Numbered from the stretch's first letter, positions 1-11,864 are shown. The stretch: 64,000 nucleotides of DNA from Aegilops tauschii subsp. strangulata (GCF_002575655.3 NC_053035.3:86577322-86641321), one strand, 5' to 3'. Numbers and translations: made by a program. Notes: a model not told the origin generated them from the sequence alone.

Positions 1-2162
1 GAACAGTTTGGATTCAATTAAGTGTTTGTGATCGTGAAAAAAAATCTGGTCGATAAATAACTCCTAATTTTTGGATCTATAGCCATCTAGTAGAAGCTTG
101 CTTTATACTGGACTTAGATAACCATGATAGTGGGCTTGGTTGGATCATAGTTGTGATTTGTACTAGATGCACACCTTTAGAGATTGAAACTGGAGAACTT
201 TAGGGTCTAGTATGATCAATCGGAGATATATTGGATTAAAATTTGTAACATGATCAGCTTGATTGTGAAAATTGATGGACTATTACATCATCTTGGATTG
301 AATTAGTTGGAAGAAAACAAAAATATTGGTGTAATAGAAATGTTGTTTGTGTTTAATTCAATGATACATCTGCTTGGATTCTAGTTCGGAGTTAAACTTG
401 AGATTGGGCACTTGGATTTGTGATATTTAAATATGAGCTTGAAACTTGAGAACTTTAGGGTGTAGCATGATCATTCATTGTAGTTGGAGCCAAGTGTCGA
501 GGGGATGACGATTGGGGAAGGTGGGAATATGGTTGGATCATAGTTATGATTACTACTAGATTCACACCTTTAGAAATTGAAAATGAAGAACTTTAGGGAG
601 CAACCCGAAGCCAGGCAAAGGATGCCGGACGGACTGGCATGGAGCGGATTGCACATGAGGTATGGCAGAAGGGATGAAAACGTTGTTGGGAGCGGAGTGT
701 CATTGACGTCATTCATTGTACTTGGAGCCAAGCGTTGAGGGGATGGCAGGAAGATGGTTGGATCATCGTTATGATTACTACCTTTAGAGATTGAAACTGG
801 AGAACTTTAGGGTGTAGTATGATCAATCGGAGAAAATTTATATGAGTGTAATATATGGAGTAATAGAAATTTTGTTTGTGTTAGGTTCAATGATATATCT
901 GCTTGGATTCTAGGTCGGAGTTAAACTTGAGAATGGGCACTTGGATTTGTGATATTTTGAGATGAGCTTGAAACTGAAGAACTTTAGGGTGTAGCATGAT
1001 GAACCTGAGATGTAGGTTGGACTCTAGGTTGGAGATAACTTGAGCACTTGGATTTGTGATATTTTGACCTAAGCTTAGTAGCTTGTATGTGCCCCATATG
1101 GATATGAGCATGGAGATGATACGAACGGATTGTAGTTGGTAGACTTTGACGCTTTTGCTAGCCCTCCCCAAGAATTTTACGAGTACAAGATCATGGGAGG
1201 ATGATTTGGATTAATTAGAATAGATGGCAATTTCAGTGGTATGAGCCTTGTTGGAGGAGTTGATCTTGCTTTTATTATGTGTTTGTGCTCCTTTTGATGC
1301 AGTAGTAGGAGGAGGGTAGTATTTATGAAGTGATAGTATATTGGTGGATAAACTGATCTTTAATAATCTTGAAACAATTTGGATTTATATAGGTGATTGT
1401 GATCTTGAAAAAAAATCTGTGGATAAATAACTTCTAATTTTTGGATCTATAGTCATCCAATGGAAGCTTGCTTTATACTGGACTTACATAAACATGATAT
1501 GGGCTTGGTTGGATCCTCGTTATGATTTGTACTTGATGCACTCCTTCAGAGATTGAAACTGGAGAACTTTAAGGTGTAGTATGATCAATCGGAGATATAT
1601 TGGATTTATATGAGTATAATATGATCAACAAGATTGTGAAAATTGATGGACTCTAACATCATCTTGGATTGAAATAGTAGCAAGAAAACAAAGATATTGG
1701 AGTAATTAGAAATGTTGTTTGCGCTAGGTTCAGTGATATATCTGCTTGGATTCTAGGTCGGAGTTAAACTTGAGATTGGGCATTTGGATTTGTGATATTT
1801 TCACACGAGCTTAAAACCAGAGAACTTTAGGGTGTAGCTTGAAGAACCTGAGATATATTGGATTTATATAGGTATAGTATGATTAGCATGAATGTGGTAT
1901 TGGTAGGATGTTGGATCATCTTGGATATTACTAGTTCGATTATAGGTTGGAGATACTTGAGCACTTGGATTTGTGATATTTTGACCTAAATTTAGTAGCT
2001 TGTATGTGCCCCATATGGAGCATGAAGATGATACAAATGGATCATAGTTGGTAGACTTTGATGATTTTGCTAGCCCTCCCGAAGAATGTTACGCGTACAA
2101 GATCATCATGGGAGGATGATTTGGATTAATTAGAATAGATGACAATTTCAGTGGTATGAGCC
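1..2162. repeat. Degenerate tandem array, left part
   Basis: The stretch is AT-rich, non-coding and made of long diverged direct repeats. The unit start (GAACAGTTTGG or a close variant) recurs near 1, 1369 and 10591. Once the MULE is removed the second unit is about 0.91 kb; the first is longer because it holds an extra, internally duplicated block at about 480-780. Short phrases such as 'gagaactttagggtgtag' also recur inside each unit. The array continues beyond the left window edge and, past the MULE, at 10471. I see no coding capacity and do not recognise the family. Confidence 0.8.
2154..2162. other. MULE target-site duplication, left
   Basis: GTATGAGCC lies directly outside the left TIR and is repeated exactly at 10462-10470 outside the right TIR. 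A 9 bp duplication is typical of Mutator-like elements. Confidence 0.95.
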
Positions 2163-2418
2163 GAGTGAATTGCAAAAAACATTGACATTGAAGGCTAGGG
2201 TTGCAGAAATCACAAGTCTCTAGTTTTGTGCCCAAAAACACTAATTCCCAGGCTAATTTTTTGCAGAAACCACAAGTCGCTCGGTTCGCTCGTTTTAAGT
2301 GGGATTATGACAGGTGGGGCCCGCTTTTGTCGATGTGGCATAACTGTTCATCTGTTTCACTCGTTAGACGCCGTGCGCGGGCCGACTCAAGCCGGAACCC
2401 TTTTGACTGGTCCCTCCC
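2163..2418 (+). repeat. MULE left terminal inverted repeat
   Basis: The 256 bp starting GAGTGAATTGCAAAAAAC match the reverse complement of 10206-10461 with only a handful of mismatches, one of them at position 21. Similarity stops just after TCCCTCCC. The TIR probably holds the transposase promoter and transposase binding sites (inference from MuDR). Confidence 0.95.
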
Positions 2419-2463
2419 CGCCAGCTCTTCTCCATCTCTCCATCTCTTTCCCTCCCCCACACC

Positions 2464-3504
2464 TAGGGGTGGGCGTTCGGTTACACCGAACCGTTCGGTT
2501 CGGTGCTTCGGCCGCTGGGAATATTCGGTTCTAGGAAATCAAGCACCGATCGGTCAATGGTAATTAGGCTAACCGAGGCTTCGGTCCACCGTTAGAATCG
2601 GTTCGGTGTCGGTTTGGACCGAACACACCCAAGAAAGCCCATGGGCTGGGGCGCTGCAGCGCTGCCCAATGGGCTGGTCGGCTGGAAAAGGAGCTTCCTC
2701 TTTTTTCATTTTTTCTAGCGACAGAGACATGTTCAGGCTGGGAAAGAACAAGCAAACAACGGCGTGTTTCTTCAGAGTAGTTTTCTGTGCGTCGGACCCT
2801 GCTGCTGCATCGTTTGTCCCCATGGTCTCCTCTGTCGTTGAAGACATCTAGAATACAACGCAAATGTCAATTACCAACGATTCAGAGAGGAAAACTAATC
2901 AAAGCACGTGTAACCATTGAACTGAACAGTACGCTAATCAAATCACCATTGAACTGAACATGTACGCTGTACACATGTTGGGTGAGGAATTCCGCTGCTG
3001 GGTTACCGTGCTTGCAGTAGCCGACCGCCGTTGTTCTTCCACAGTTCCGCTACCAATTTTCGTCGGACGGCGCCGTCACCTATGGCTAGAGTTCAGAGCT
3101 GCGGATGGGGATGGGGAAGCTGATGCAATCCCTATTATATATAGGGATTTCGGCAGGAAACAGATCGAGCGAGACTTGCGGTCTTCGGAGAGGAAGGTAT
3201 CATCCACGCCGAGATTTTTGGAGACGAGATTTGGGAGGCGGCAAGGACGCATCCCTTCCGCGCTTCGTTGATTTTGGAGGAGGCACAGGCGGGGGGCGGC
3301 GACCAGTTTCAGTGCGTTGAGGGGCTTCGGTTGCTCGGTTAGTTCGGTTGACAGAGGGCCACGACCGAAATCACCGAACAAAGTTCGGTTTTCCACCAAT
3401 GATAACCGAGCATGGTACCGAGAATTTCGGTGTCGGTCAGTTCGGCTTCGGTGCAGGTTAATACGGTTCGGTTGATCGGTTCTCGGTTTATATGCCCACC
3501 CCTA
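2464..3504. mobile_element. Non-autonomous hAT element nested in the MULE
   Basis: The ends are inverted copies of TAGGGGTGGGC, flanked by an exact 8 bp duplication CCCACACC at 2456-2463 and 3505-3512, which is the hAT signature. Subterminal regions are rich in CGGTTCGGT-like motifs in both orientations, as is usual for hAT transposase binding sites. The 1041 bp carry no recognisable transposase; short frames inside look like chance. It separates the MULE TIR from the first transposase exon and may have disturbed the promoter. Confidence 0.9.
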
Positions 3505-3526
3505 CCCACACCCTCTCCTCTCAGAC

Positions 3527-6500
3527 ATGGCGACGGCGAGTGGCGGCGGCGACTGCGGTGGGCCTGCCGGTGGCGGAGACGACAGGCCACTGGAGGCGGA
3601 TCTCTGCGGTAGCTCAAACCCCGGCGCCCCTTCGGACAACAGCCCCAACACCAGCCCCCAGCACTCGCTGGAGTTCGCGGCGGCTAGATCTTGGGCCAGG
3701 CCGTGAAGGCGGATCCGACGGAAAGCCGGTGGGGCTTTTCATTCGGCGGCGTCTAGTAAGTTAACCTCATTTGTACAGATTCTAGGGTTAGGGTTAGGAT
3801 TCGGCGGCTGGATCTTGGGATGTATGTATGTGTGGTTATTTTGATTTACAGTGTTAAACCCTAGCTTGTGTACTGAAACACTCAATTTGATTTTGGGGGA
3901 GGGGGCAGGGGAATAGCCCACTGTCATAGACTCATATAGTTGATATGTAGCAATGTGAACTGTTAATTAGAGCAGTGCCAATACAGAACACATTAGAGTA
4001 GCTTATATTGTTAATATGCTGTGTTAATTAGAGTACATTAGAGTATCTACATCTGTAGTTATGCATTGTTAATAAGAGCAGTGCCAATAAAGGGCAAATT
4101 AGAGTACCTTATTTTGTAGTTATGCATTGTTAATTAGAGCAGTGCGAATAAAGGGCAAATTAGAGTAGCTTCTTTTGTAGTTATGCATTGTTAATTAGAG
4201 CAGTGGCAATAAGAGGAAAGTATAGTAGCTTCTTTTGTAGTTATGCATTGTTAATTAGAGCAGTGCCAATAAGAGCAAAGTATAGTATATTTTGTTAATA
4301 TGCAGTGTTAATTATAGCATATTACTGTGAACTTTTTTATAGTAATTATGCAATGTTAATTAGAATTGTTGTTTTATTTTGTTGTCTAGTTTGGACGATG
4401 CTGTTTGGGAAGTTAGAATGCACTTTCATGAAAGAGACAACTTGAAGAGATCCCTCTGCATTTCAGACATCACATATCACAATTTGGTAGCATTAATAGA
4501 GACAGAGGGATATGGGCTGAATGATTACATTTACTTTGTGAGGGAGCCTGGTGTGGGTATTGAAGGATTGGTAGAAATTTCTGATGATGACAAGGTGGAT
4601 GAAATGCTTGACCATATTGCTAATAAGGATCAGACTGTAGTGAATTTGACAGTGATTAGGGCCACTGATCCAAGACCTGCAGATTTGAATGCAGGATATT
4701 TGTATGAGGAGCAGGTTCCTTCGAGTCAATTAGGAGAAAAACTTGTCTATGAAGTCAATCCTTCTGGAGTTCTATTCAGATCACCTGAGAAATCAAATAA
4801 ACAGAGGCAGTCAGAGCCACTTCAGTTCTTTTCCACACAGCAGAGCACAAACTTAGATATTGCTATGGAGCAAGATGAGCAGGAGACACTAATGGAGCTA
4901 AAGAGGAGAACCAAGATTGAGAACTTTAGGAAACATAAGGAGGCATCTGAGCATGTTCAAATGGTTAAGCAAAAACTACCAGTTCTTCTAACTGAAGATG
5001 ACTCTGATCTGGATGCAGATGAGGACTTTGTTAAAAGGCTTAATGATTTGAGGAGGCAGAGAGAGGATCCACTCCTTCATTTTGAAGGAGACACTGATGT
5101 GGATGAAGTGTATGGGGAAGATGAGCAAGTGGAGCAAGTGGAGCAAGTGGAGGAGGATGAGCAGATGGAGCATGAGGAGGAGCAGGTGGAGCAACAACAG
5201 GAGCCACCAAAGAAGAAGGAAAAAAGAAAAGGGCCAACCAAGAGGTCACATTCAAGCTTGGAGCAAAGATTTGAGGATGTGTAGGTACCATCATCAGATG
5301 AGGAGATAGATGTAGGTGATTTGAAGCAGGAATATGATGATGGAGCTGAGAATGCACCTTTTATTTTGCCCAATGGAAGGAAGAGCAGAGCATATAAAGC
5401 ACAACCAAGGAAGTGGTACAGTAAAGAAAGAGAGAACCCAGAGGAGCAGTTATGTAGAAAGCTTTGTTTCCTTAATGTGTACCAATTTAGGAGAGCACTT
5501 CAGACATTTCACATAAGTCAGAATAGGAACTATGACTTCCACAGAAACTGCAATGACAACATCATAGTTGTGTGCACTAATGTAAAATGTCCTTTCTACA
5601 TTGCAGCTTCTGTTGTTGCAAATGAAACTACTTTTTGCATCAGAAAGGCTAATTTTCTGCACACATGCCCAGCACTAGCAGAGAATACAAAGGTCACAGG
5701 AAAATGGGTGGCACACCAGTGTGAGGATATGCTGAGAATTGATATTGGCACACCAATCACCACAATAATGCAGAATTTGAAGAAGAAATATGAAGTAGAG
5801 ATCTCAACCCATATGGCCTATAGGGCTAGGAAACAAGCATTGAAGGTTGTCCAAAGAGACCAGAGAGGTCAATACACTAGGATTAGAGATTATTTGCAGG
5901 CTGTTTTGGACACAAACCCAGGAAGTAGATGTGTTGTGACCACTAAGCATTTGCCACAGCACCCAAGCAAGAACCCAAGGTTCCATGGCCTGTTCTACTG
6001 TCTTAATGCTTGCAAAGAAGGGTTTTTAAATGGATGTAGGCCATTCATAGGTACATTGTGTTGTAACTTGTGTAGTGTTTTTGTTATTTGGCCATATTAA
6101 ATACACTATCTTCTCACATTTGTCACTTTGCAGGGGTAGATGGTTGTTTTATCAAGCTGTCAACAGGTCAGCAGATCCTTGCTGCAACAGGAAGGGATGG
6201 AAACAACAACATATACCCTATAGCATTTGGAGTTGTTGACAAAGAGGACACAGACAGCTGGACCTGGTTCTTAACACAACTGAAAGATGCACTTGGTGGA
6301 GAAAGTGGAAAGTTTGGGTATTATACTATCATTTCTGATAGGCAGAAGGTAAACTTCTCTTCTCATATTTCTATTGTACTATTAATTTTTCATATGCACA
6401 TTGCTTTGTGAACAATTCAAATGGACCAATATTTAGCTCTAGTTCTTATTGTGTCAACAGGGCCTTTTAAATGCAGTAAACCATGTTTTTCCCAATTGTC

Positions 6501-7910
6501 CACAAAGATTCTGCCTTAGACACATTTATCAGAATTTCCAAACTGCTGGTTTTAGAGGTGATGAGTTAAAGAAACACATGGATGCAGCTAGCTACTCTTA
6601 TACTAAGAATGAACACCTAGTTGCAATGAATGATTTGAAAAGCGAGTGTAAGGCAGCTTGGGCATGGCTTAATAAAGTACCAGTTCATACATGGGCTAGA
6701 CATGCAATGGATTTTACATGCAAGACTGACCTAGTTGTGAACAACATCAGTGAGGTGTTTAACAAAATGATCCTAGATGTTAGAGGGAAGCCAATAAAGA
6801 CCATGCTGGAAGGAATTAGGACTAAATTGATGGTCAAATTTAACACCAATAGAACTAAGACAGAGACAGCAAATTGGGAGATTTGCCCAACATATGCAGA
6901 GATGTTAGAGGAGGCAAAGTACAACTCAAGGTGGTGCCAATCTTTGATGGCTGGTCCTAACATTTACCAAGTTAGTGTAGTGGAGATAACACCTACTTAG
7001 TGAACTTGCTGCACAGAACATGTGGATGTAGGAAATGGGATATGACTGCTATGCCTTGCAATCATGCAGTCTCTGCAATTGTGAAAGCTAAGTTGCAACC
7101 TGAAGACTTTGTTGATGATTTCTTCAAGAAGGCAATGTACAAAAAAGCATATGGCCATATCATATTTCCTGTCCCTGGTCCAAATCTGTGGCCAAGGTCA
7201 AGAACTCAGGACATAGAGCCTCCAGTTTTCAGAGACAAAGTTGGGAAGCAACAAACAAAGAGGAGGAAAAACCAATTTGAGAAGCCAGCACCAAGAGATA
7301 CATCTAGGATGGCATCCATTACTTGTAGCAACTGCAAACTTGTAGGGCACAGATACACTGTGTGCTCCAAGCCCTTGAAACCAGCTCTTGCTATGAGACA
7401 AAACCAGCATCAGGTTAGCTTCATCTACAGCTCATGATATTCATAGCATCTTTGTTTCTGTTTTTGTAGTTATGTCTCAATTGATATTCATAGTTCATGA
7501 TTGTTTCTGTTTTTTAAATGCAGCCAAACAGGTCACATGCTTCTGCTTCATCTACGGTTGCTGCACCAACAAGGAAGAGGCCATCTCCATGCACAGCAGA
7601 TGTTGGGACTGCTCCTCCCAGGAAGAAAGCTGCACCTGCTGCAACTACACCTACTGCTCCTCCAAGGAGGAGAGCTGCACCTGCTGCTATTGCACCTACT
7701 GCTCCTCCCAGGAGGTCTCCCAGGAAGAATGCTACCCCAGCACCTACTGCTCCTCCAGGGAGGTCTCCCAGGAAGAAAACTACCCCAGCCGGTACATCTT
7801 CTACATCTGCTGCAGGCCATAGGGGAACATTTCATGCTCCAAGACAGACTGGAAGGAAGAGGACAGTTTCCTACAAGATGAAAGAGTACCTATATGCTTA
7901 TGGTAACTAG
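3527..7910 (+). pseudogene. MULE transposase, five exons, disrupted
   Basis: Exon model: 3527-3755, 4390-6050, 6134-6348, 6461-7413 and 7524-7910, all with GT..AG introns. Domain order: glycine/serine-rich leader; PB1-like N-terminal domain (exon 2 start); acidic, glutamate-rich linker (about 5090-5200); MuDR-type DNA-binding region (about 5400-5700); MULE catalytic core with GVDGCFIKL (first Asp), ISDRQKGL (second Asp) and a downstream SEVFNKM Glu; SWIM zinc finger CGCRKWDMTAMPCNHA; zinc knuckle CSNCKLVGHRYTVC; Pro/Ala/Arg-rich basic tail. Lesions: a one-base frameshift in exon 1 near 3690, an in-frame TAG at 5282-5284, and a frameshift near 6990 just before the SWIM finger. It would bind the TIRs and catalyse cut-and-paste transposition in the nucleus; this copy should be inactive. 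Confidence in the family is high, in exact exon 1 moderate. Confidence 0.9.
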
Positions 7911-8094
7911 ATGTTGCCTTTGTTGGCTGTTGAACTAGATGCCTTTGTTGGCTGTTGAACTAGATGCCTTTGTTGGCAGGTTTGAACCAGATGTTGAACT
8001 AGATGCCTTTTGATGGTTGTTGAACCAGTTGATGCCTTTTGTTGCCTTTTGATGGTTGTTGAACTTGAATGCATGATGTTGATGCTTGTTGAAC

Positions 8095-8500
8095 TTGAAT
8101 CACCTAAATGAGTCTAGGGTGCCTCGACGTCGAAAAAACCACCTAAATGAGTCTAGGGTGCCTCGACGTCGAAACAACCACCTAAATGAGTCTAGGGTGC
8201 CACGACGTCGAAAAAACCACCTAAATGATTCTAGGGTGCCTCGACGTCGAAAAAACCACCTAAATGAGTCTAGGGTGCCTCGACGTCGAAAAAACCCACC
8301 CAAATGAGTCTAGGGTGCCTCGACGTCGAAAAAACCATCTAAATGAGTCTTGGGTGCCCAGACGTCAAAAAACAACCTAAATGAGTCTAGGGTGCCTCGA
8401 CGTCGAAAAACCACCTAAATGAGTCTAGGGTGCCTCGACGTCGAAAAACCACCTAAATGAGTCTAGGGTGCCCCGACGTCGAAAAAACCCACCCAAGTGA
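8095..8500. repeat. 39 bp minisatellite, about ten copies
   Basis: Direct repeats of about 39 bp with core ATGAGTCTAGGGTGCC followed by CGACGTCG and an A-run. Copies differ by a few bases and by A-run length. It lies in the gap between the two convergent MULE genes. Because 39 is a multiple of three, both strands stay open over part of it, giving chance frames that should not be called genes. Confidence 0.92.
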
Positions 8501-8559
8501 GTATAGGGCTATTTCAGATATACAAATCAACATCAAAATTCATCACATTCAGCATATTG

Positions 8560-8790
8560 GGAGATCCATACATAAGCAATACATAACTAATTAGTAGCAT
8601 AATTGGGGGATCCATACATGACCATTACATAACTAATATGTAGCATAACTGGGAGATCCATACATGAACATTACATAACTAATAAGTAGCATAATTTGGA
8701 GATCCATACATGACTAATAAGTAGCATAATTGGGAGATCCATACAAGACCATTACATAACTAATAAGGAGATCCACACATGACCATGAAC
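8560..8790. repeat. Short direct repeats downstream of the minisatellite
   Basis: About five diverged direct repeats of 35-60 bp containing GGGAGATCCATACATGACC and ATTACATAACTAATAAGTAGC. They fall between the minisatellite and the 3' end of the GRF gene, where 3' ends of the two convergent MULE transcripts would be expected. Confidence 0.75.
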
Positions 8791-8817
8791 TCCATGACCA
8801 TTACTGCCCAGTGTGGC

Positions 8818-10087
8818 TCATTCATCTAAGATTGCCTTGATCCCATTCAGCTTGGCCTTGGTCTGCTCCACAACCTTCTCAAGCTCATCAATATGGGCCT
8901 GCAACTTAGTCTTCTCTTCAGCAAGCTTCAACTTCATGTTCCTAATGACACTGGCTTGAGATACTGTCAGGTTCTTAACCATGTCATACTTCTCCTGGAG
9001 CTTGCTCTCATCAGGCTTCCTTTCCATCTGGGCCCTCCTCTCATTCTCATCCAGAAGGGCTTGAACATCTCCAACCAACTTGTCATAACTGGCCTGCAGC
9101 TTGATCTTCTCTTGTGTCAGTTTGTGAACAGCAAATGAGTTCGTCAGATTGTCCTCAGTCCTGTTTCTCTTGATCATGGTTTATCTAAGTCCAGTATAAA
9201 GCAAGCTTCCACTACATATCCCACAACTTGGACAGTGCATTCTCCATTGTAGCTGGCCAAGATGGATCAACCCATTCAACTAGTCCACAGTTTTTACCAT
9301 CCTGTTAAATTACAGTGTTAAACAACAAGATATGAGCTACATGCCAAGATGAGTTCTTTACTAATAACAAGTAGGCACTCCAACCAGTACCAACAATTAG
9401 GCAATCTAAATAATGAGTGCTTACTAACTAAAAGCAACTAGGCCAGCAATACTTAATAACAATTTTTAATGAGTGCTTCCAAACCCATGCACATGCTTGA
9501 CATATAAACAAACCTCACTTGTCCACACTGTCACATGCTGACATATTAACAAATGACCTCACTTATCCACACTGTCATATGCTCACATATAAACAAATGA
9601 ACATGCCACAACACTCTGCACATATGCTCACATAAATACAATGACTTCACTGAGCCAACAAGACAGATCTGCTAACTACCAAAATCAGTACTAAACAATG
9701 ACCAATATGGATGCCCACAGCAGCTAATTAGCAGAAATTTGACACATACCTTCACAGCACAAGCAAGGAACCTCCTGCCAGTATGGATGCCCTCGAAAGC
9801 AACAAGTCTTTCTGCTCGCTTCCGGTGTTCATGGCACAAAACATAATCATTGCCCTCGAATTCGGAGTCATCCGTGGTAGCAGGGATCTGCACGTGCAAA
9901 GGAAAGCAAGAGATTTGGGAAGGAAACTTCAGATCTAGCTCAAGAGGAAAATCCCCAAATCCAAACCGTAACCCTATTTCTACCAACTCACCTTCACGAT
10001 GCCGTCGTCTGAACCTGAGGTGGCGTACTGGTAATACCTGCCGTGCTCACCTTCACTGCTGTCATCATCCTCACTCCAGGAAACCAT
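8818..10087 (-). pseudogene. MULE-borne GRF zinc-finger / coiled-coil gene, disrupted
   Basis: Exons on the minus strand: 10087-9992, 9887-9750, 9301-8818, with GT..AG introns. The first exon is acidic and serine-rich (MVSWSEDDDSSEGEHGRYY). Exons 2-3 spell a GRF-type zinc finger with FEGIHTGRRFLACAV then NCGLVEWVD, followed by ATMENALSKLW. The frame hits TAG at 9212-9214; after a frameshift it resumes at 9177 as a roughly 119-residue lysine/glutamate-rich coiled coil (TQEKIKLQASYDKL) ending at 8818. GRF fingers bind single-stranded nucleic acid in other proteins; here the role in transposition is unknown. It is convergent to the transposase, as mudrB is in MuDR. The break coincides with a 41-nt patch shared with the flanking array. 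It could instead be a captured host gene. Confidence 0.78.
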
Positions 10088-10205
10088 GGCGACGCGGTGG
10101 CGGCGGCGGCGGTCGGAGATGTGGACGGGTCGACGGCGGCGAACGAGTGGGAGCAGAGAGCGCGAGCGAATGAGGGTTGGGGTGGGTGGGCCTGTAACGA
10201 TTCGA

Positions 10206-10461
10206 GGGAGGGACCGGTCAAAAGGGTTCCGGCTCGAGTCGGCCCGCGCACGGCGTCTAACGAGTGAAACGGATGAACAGTTATACCACGTCGACAAAAG
10301 CGGGCCCCACCTGTCATAATCCCACTTAAAACGAACGAACCGAGCGACTTGTGGTTTCTGCAAAAAATTAGCCTGGGAATTAGTGTTTTTGGGCACAAAA
10401 CTAGAGACTTGTGATTTCTGCAACCCTAGCCTTCAATGTCGATGTTTTTTGCAATTCACTC
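10206..10461 (-). repeat. MULE right terminal inverted repeat
   Basis: Reverse complement of the left TIR over 256 bp, ending CACTC at 10461 and followed by the TSD copy GTATGAGCC. The GRF gene start lies about 120 bp inside it, so this TIR could serve as that gene's promoter (inference). Confidence 0.95.
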
Positions 10462-10470
10462 GTATGAGCC

Positions 10471-11515
10471 TTGTTGGAGCAGCTGATCTTGCTTTTATTA
10501 TGTTTGTGCTCCTTTAGATGCAGTAGTAGTAGGAGGGTAGTACTTATGAATTGATATTATATTGGTGGATAGATGGATCTTTAATAACCTTGGAACAATT
10601 TGGATTTACTTAGGTGTTTGTGATCTTGAAAAAATCTAATGGATAAATAACTTCTAATTTTTGGATCTATGGTCATCTAGTGGAAGCTTGCTTTATACTG
10701 GACTTAGATAACCATGATAGTGGGCTTGGTTGGATCATAGTTATGATTTGTACTAGATTCACACCTTTAGAGACTGAAACTAGAGAACTTTAGTGTGAGT
10801 ATGATCAATCGAAGATATATTGGATTTATACGAGTGTAATATGATCAACATGATTGTGAAAATCTATGGATTCAAGAAGATATATTGGATTTATACGAGT
10901 GTAATATGATCAACATCATCTTGGATTGAATTAGTAGGAAGAAAACAAAGCTATTGGAGTAATAGAAATGTTGTTTGTGTAAGGTCCAATGATATATCTG
11001 CTTGAATTCTAGGTCGGAGTTAAACTTGAGATTGGGCACTTGGATTTGTAATATTTTGACATGAGCTTGAAACTGGAGAACTTTAGGGTGTAGCATGATC
11101 AACCTGAGATATATTGGATTTATATAGGTATAGTTTGATTAGCATGAATGCGGTATTGGTGGACTATTGGATAATCTTGGATATTACTAGTTGGATTCAA
11201 GGTTGGAGATAACTTGAGCACTTGGATTTGTGATATTTTGACCTATGCTTAGTAGCTTGTATGTGCCCCATATGGATATGAGCATGGAGATGATACAAAT
11301 GGATCGTAGTTGGTAGACTTTGATGATTTTGCTAGCCCTCCCCAGGAATGTTACGAGTACAAGATCATCATGGGAGGATGATTTGGATTAATTAGAACAG
11401 ATGGAAATTTCTGTGATATGTGTGCCTTGTTGGAGCAGCTGATCACGTTTTTATTATGTGTTTGTGCTCATTTAGATGCAGTTGTAGCAGTAGGATAGTA
11501 CTTATGCAAAGATGA
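10471..11515. repeat. Degenerate tandem array, right part
   Basis: Continues the unit interrupted by the MULE (CTTGTTGGAGCAGCTGATC matches the reading at 1250) and then gives one more unit from about 10591 of about 0.91 kb. It ends near 11515, where sequence similarity to the other units fades. No genes seen. Confidence 0.8.
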
Positions 11516-11724
11516 ATCCAAGGGCGAATGTTTGGTCTTGCTAATTTCGATCGTTATAGTTCATTATGTTTTTCCTCAAATCTTATTGGATGATGTTTTG
11601 TTGTCGAACTGTATTTTTGATCCCTCTGAATCTTTGGATGATCGCAAATTCTCGGACCCTCTTGATTTAACTTCTTCGCTTGCTCAGTCCAATAATTTAG
11701 TCTCGAAAGATTCTGATTTGGATT

Positions 11725-11864
11725 TGTTAGAGTTATAATATAAGTCATGTACCCCTTTGTATTTATCCCGTTGTATAAGGGGTTTTCTGCATATGTTCCA
11801 CACCTGTACATGTATATATATCGGCCTATGGCCTCATGGGAATACAAGTTGCTTATTCCTAACA
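11725..11864 (+). repeat. Copia 5' LTR
   Basis: 140 bp, TGTTAGAG ... CCTAACA. It differs from the 3' LTR at one C/T position about 27 bases in. A TATATATAT stretch near 11812 could be a TATA region. Confidence 0.96.

Larger units (their letters stand above)
2163..10461 (+). mobile_element. Mutator-like element (MULE), 8.3 kb, two genes
   Basis: The element has long terminal inverted repeats (2163-2418 and 10206-10461), a perfect 9 bp TSD and a MULE transposase, so the superfamily is secure. Order from the left: TIR, nested hAT element, transposase gene (plus), 39 bp minisatellite, GRF zinc-finger/coiled-coil gene (minus), TIR. Two convergent genes between long TIRs recall maize MuDR (mudrA/mudrB). 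Both genes are broken, so this copy should not be autonomous. It sits inside a tandem array and split one unit when it inserted. Confidence 0.95.

Noticed and set aside
3782..3798. Telomere-like CTAGGGTTAGGGTTAGG in the first transposase intron
   Set aside because: Only two to three units inside an intron; far too short for an interstitial telomere tract.
8086..8500. Regular repeats that could suggest a CRISPR-like array, and 66-73 codon frames on both strands
   Set aside because: The repeats are direct and contiguous with no unique spacers, in a plant transposon; open frames follow from the 39 bp period.
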